A program made the translations under genes and the position numbers. 64,000 nt of DNA from Muricea muricata (Eukaryota > Cnidaria > Anthozoa > Malacalcyonacea > Plexauridae), in assembly GCA_963855995.1 (NCBI GenBank), contig OY979719.1, positions 2,604,001 through 2,668,000 on the forward strand, given 5' to 3'. Positions 61,087 through 64,000 of this stretch are shown here, one piece after another. The notes beneath the pieces are model-generated. The model did no database searches. It was not told the origin of the DNA and saw only the letters and a list, made by a program, of their open reading frames with translations. Every line of letters begins with the position of its first letter. The stretch's first letter is position 1.

Positions 61087-63672
61087 ATGCGTCAGGGCAA
61101 AATGCGCTGTCTGCTTTTGCTTTGCTTTGTTCTTGCAGCAACAGGCTTCAGCCTTTTCGACCTAAAAACGTCGTACGTTCAATTTGAGCGATTTTCCGAT
61201 ACTGCAGATGGCAAAAGTGGTGTTAGTTTTCGCTGCAAAACATATGTAACTGCTGGCATGCTTTTTTACGTTGACCGCGCGGGTCTAGGCGAGTATTTAA
61301 CTTTATACCTCCGAGATGGCTTCCTGATTTTGGAACTTCGCGATGGAGATGGGATTACATTCAAAGTGAAATCTAAAATTGTCATAAATGATCTTGAATG
61401 GCATAAAATCGACGTGGAGTTGAGCTCGAATCATGCTGCGTACAGACTGGACAACGTAACGCAGGCGGAACTTAATATTACAAAACTTCAATTGAAAAGT
61501 GACATTTATATCGGTGGCTTTCCTCACGATGTTGATATTTTCTCTATGTCGCACGATGAGATGATGTTCGTGCCACGGTTTATGGGATGCGTGGAAAACG
61601 TGAATTTAGAAAACACGAGAGGGAACGGCACAAGAACCAACGCAAAACTGCTGAGATCGGCCGGAATGGATTTGGAATGCAAGGACGCGTGCAAACCGAA
61701 GAGTCCATGCAACAACCGTGGTGTTTGCATCAATAAGTTTGCTGTGGCAGAATGCGTGTGTACTGGGACAGGCTACTATGGGAAGGCTTGTGAGAAAGGT
61801 ATGGGTGTTAGGTCATGGCTAAAGGGGATGAACGAGAGGTAGGTTTTCAAGTTGGCGGCTGTTTTTCAAGATTCTTAAAACGAGAAAGAATCAACAACCA
61901 GACATTTATAGCATTACTAAATTGTGGTTAGGTTTAGGGTTAGGGTTAGGGTAAGCTTTAGGAATGCTATCAAGTTCTGGTTGTTGATTCGTTCTCGTTT
62001 TAAGAATCTTGAAAAACAGCCGCCATCTTGAAAACCTACCTCTCGTGCATCCCCTTTAGCCATGACCATGGGTGTTATGTGTTGAGTGATAAAAATGTAA
62101 TAATGGTTTAATTAATTCGACGCCCCGCCTGTGGGCGACCTTCGCGCGTCGGTCTCAATGGCTGAATCGAATGTATATAGTACCTATAGTCAAAAACCAT
62201 CCCTACTGTTAAGGCATTTCTGATACCTTAATTAGTAAATGAATTAGACGTTGTAGACGAAGTCAAGCAGATTCGAGCTTACGGGTCGAAAGCTTTGCTA
62301 TATTTACGTTGTATTTGCACAAAGTTATACTGTTATTGATATTCAGCATTGGCAAACTTAAACTGTCAATTTGATAATAAAAAAACTATAAACTAACTAC
62401 TGACATATTTTTTGGTACAAATTTTTCATTCTAGAATCATCTGTCGTCGGTATTTCATCGGCAGACCATCGTGTCATCTTCGACGTGGTTTCGTCGTATG
62501 TCGAAGCTAGTTCGGTAACGACTTCATTGTCCGTTCGCGTACGCTCGAGCCAATCAGACGGCGTGTTTTTCTACACGGCCCACAAGGGTGACTTCATACT
62601 ACTCAAACTGGCCAGCGGTAGAATATCAGCGTCGGTCAATGTGGGTTCCGGAAGTGTCACCATAGAGAGCAAAGTAAACACGTACGACGATAACCAATGG
62701 CATCACGTGAAATTAGGACGTATCAAGCGATTGGTTAATCTGACAGTTGATAATTCGGATACCTCAACAGGCATGACGAAAGGTGTTTTTTATCAATTCC
62801 ATATACCCAAGCCAAAAATGAGTTTTATTCTTGGTGGTCCTGCTCGCGACGACTTGGACAAAAACGAGAGAAATTTCACTGGTTGCTTACAAGAACTGTT
62901 TTTCAATGGCTACGATTTGTTTGGGAAGTACAACAAAAGTTCTAAAGAAGTAACATCGCGGGGAAAATTTTTAAAAACTTGTCCAAAAGCACCGACAACG
63001 CCTCCGAAAGTTGCAACAACCATTTCGGACCCATCACACAGAAGCACTCGCGCTCTTGGTACCAAAACAACGAAAGCGTCTAGTGCTTTTTCGGTTACAT
63101 TGCCTCCGACAACCAGTACAAAGTTACCTTGCAGTGTGACGGGAATTTCCGGCGAAAACACAACCGCGGGCGGTCCTACCTCGCAGGCGCACACTGTGAC
63201 CTCATCACGGATTACACATGCAAGCACCTCTAGCGGGAGCCAATCATGGATCAGCTCAGAGACCGGTAGCCAATCAACTGTTAGACCTAAGAAAACAACC
63301 CAGGGGAGTTCAAACACTAACCCTGACAGTTCAAAAGCCCACTTTCCCACTTCTAAATCAGCCCGAAGTTTGTCAGCCTACACAAATGTTCGCACGAGTC
63401 AAAAGATTTCGACCAAAGCTAATGGCGGACCGCGTGCAACGGAGGAGGTGAAAATGGCAAGTCAAAGGGGAGAAGGCGACTTGACAATTTATTTCATCGT
63501 TGCTGCGATTGTTGGCTTGTTGGCGGTCCTGTTGGCCATTTTAATCATCGTCAAAGTGAACTGGGCCAGCAAGAAAAAATATGCCGTGAGGGGACAGAAT
63601 TATGAGAAAGGTTATTGGGCGGATACCGGTTCGTTTCAAAGGTCTACGAAGGAGTCCAAACCACTTGTATAA
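61087..63672 (+). CDS. Neurexin-like LamG-EGF-LamG type I membrane protein (two coding exons)
   Basis: Exons 61,087-61,798 and 62,435-63,672; the split codon restores Glu238; product 649 aa. Order: signal peptide (MRQGKMRCLLLLCFVLAATG, cleavage near 22); LamG 1 (about 24-198, with LEWHKIDVEL and the closing FMGC-C198 pair); EGF-like module 202-235 with six cysteines (C-x5-C-x5-C-x8-C-x-C-x9-C); LamG 2 (about 250-420, with NQWHHVKL and FTGC388...C420); a Ser/Thr/Pro-rich, probably O-glycosylated stalk (421-586); a transmembrane segment (587-610); and a 39-residue tail starting KKK and ending ESKPLV. LamG-EGF-LamG is the repeated cassette of neurexins and CASPR proteins, which act in cell adhesion and synaptic contacts, but there is only one cassette here, so orthology is not claimed. 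The start at 61,087 gives the best signal peptide; upstream in-frame ATGs would bury it. A MITE lies in the intron. Confidence 0.92.
61811..62067. mobile_element. Hairpin MITE with 10-base duplication next to a splice donor
   Basis: A 257-base element with ends GGTCATGGCTAAAGGGGATG and CATCCCCTTTAGCCATGACC; the arms extend over 100 bases (GAGAGGTAGGTTTTCAAG, GATTCTTAAAACGAGAA). ATGGGTGTTA is duplicated at 61,801-61,810 and 62,068-62,077. A 10-base duplication fits Mutator-like. The loop contains TTAGGGTTAGGGTTAGGG. It begins 12 bases after the exon 1 boundary, with its duplicated target forming donor positions +3 to +12. Confidence 0.92.
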
Positions 63673-64000
63673 AATCCAGAACATGTATATTAGGCTTGTT
63701 TCGAGGACTACTGAATAGTAATACGCGCAAGAGCGCAGAACGGAAAAGCAGGCGAAACGGACTTCAGGCATTTCCCTGTAAAATTGCCGTCCAATTCTTT
63801 CTTGTAGACAGTAAATAAAGTCCGTGGCTCCCTTCTTTTCTTTGGACGTTGTCTTGAAGCAAGTCTAAGAAAGCAATGTATGCACAGATAGGTGGAATTG
63901 TGCATTTAAGCGATTCCTGATAGAATACGTTCTGATGTTTGAAAAGCCGAAATTTTCCTCATTCTAGCTTTTACTTAATTTATAACCGATATAAATACTA
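63673..64000 (+). terminator. 3' untranslated region with polyadenylation signal
   Basis: AATAAA at 63,814-63,819 (in GTAAATAAAG), about 140 bases after the stop codon and followed by a GT/T-rich stretch (GTGGCTCCCTTCTTTTCTTT), is a good polyadenylation signal for the LamG gene. Nothing is recognised after about 63,850. Confidence 0.65.

Overview
The window is eukaryotic nuclear DNA from an animal, most likely a non-bilaterian marine invertebrate such as a cnidarian. Evidence: two genes with GT-AG introns encoding animal proteins, no bacterial-type gene organisation, AT-rich sequence dense in small inverted-repeat transposons, and fragments of non-LTR and Penelope-like retroelements. The species cannot be named from sequence alone.

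Layout. Positions 1-12,115 are an old, diverged copy (A1) of a roughly 13-14 kb non-coding unit. Positions 13,237-38,918 are a giant palindrome: left arm A2 (13,237-26,276), a 338-base spacer, and right arm A3 (26,615-38,918), which is the reverse complement of A2 at about 97-99% identity by eye. The palindrome is flanked by two copies, in direct orientation, of another repeat (X1 12,116-13,236; X2 38,919 to about 40,739). After X2, copy A1 resumes (about 40,740-42,480) and turns into its own decayed right arm A4 (43,063-45,460), so a young palindrome sits nested inside an older palindrome of the same family. The left young arm carries at least three insertions absent from the right arm, one with clean target-site duplications around an intact empty site.

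Positions 43,243-50,656 hold retroelement remains (two non-LTR C-terminal fragments and head-to-head Penelope-like GIY-YIG fragments) around two satellite blocks: a 20-bp array that reverses orientation midway, and an 80-odd-copy 21-22 bp array whose monomer is a 14-bp perfect dyad joined by a telomere-like TAGGGTT linker. Positions 50,785-53,797 are a nested stack of inverted-repeat elements ending about 170 bases before a gene.

The two confident genes are both on the + strand. ADCK1 (53,968-59,066, nine coding exons, 531 aa) is a mitochondrial UbiB-family atypical kinase. A two-exon gene (61,087-63,672, 649 aa) encodes a neurexin-like type I membrane protein with the order signal peptide, LamG, EGF, LamG, Ser/Thr-rich stalk, transmembrane segment, short tail. 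The two genes show no functional link; they are neighbours at the edge of a repeat-rich block. Introns of both contain small DNA transposons with readable target-site duplications.
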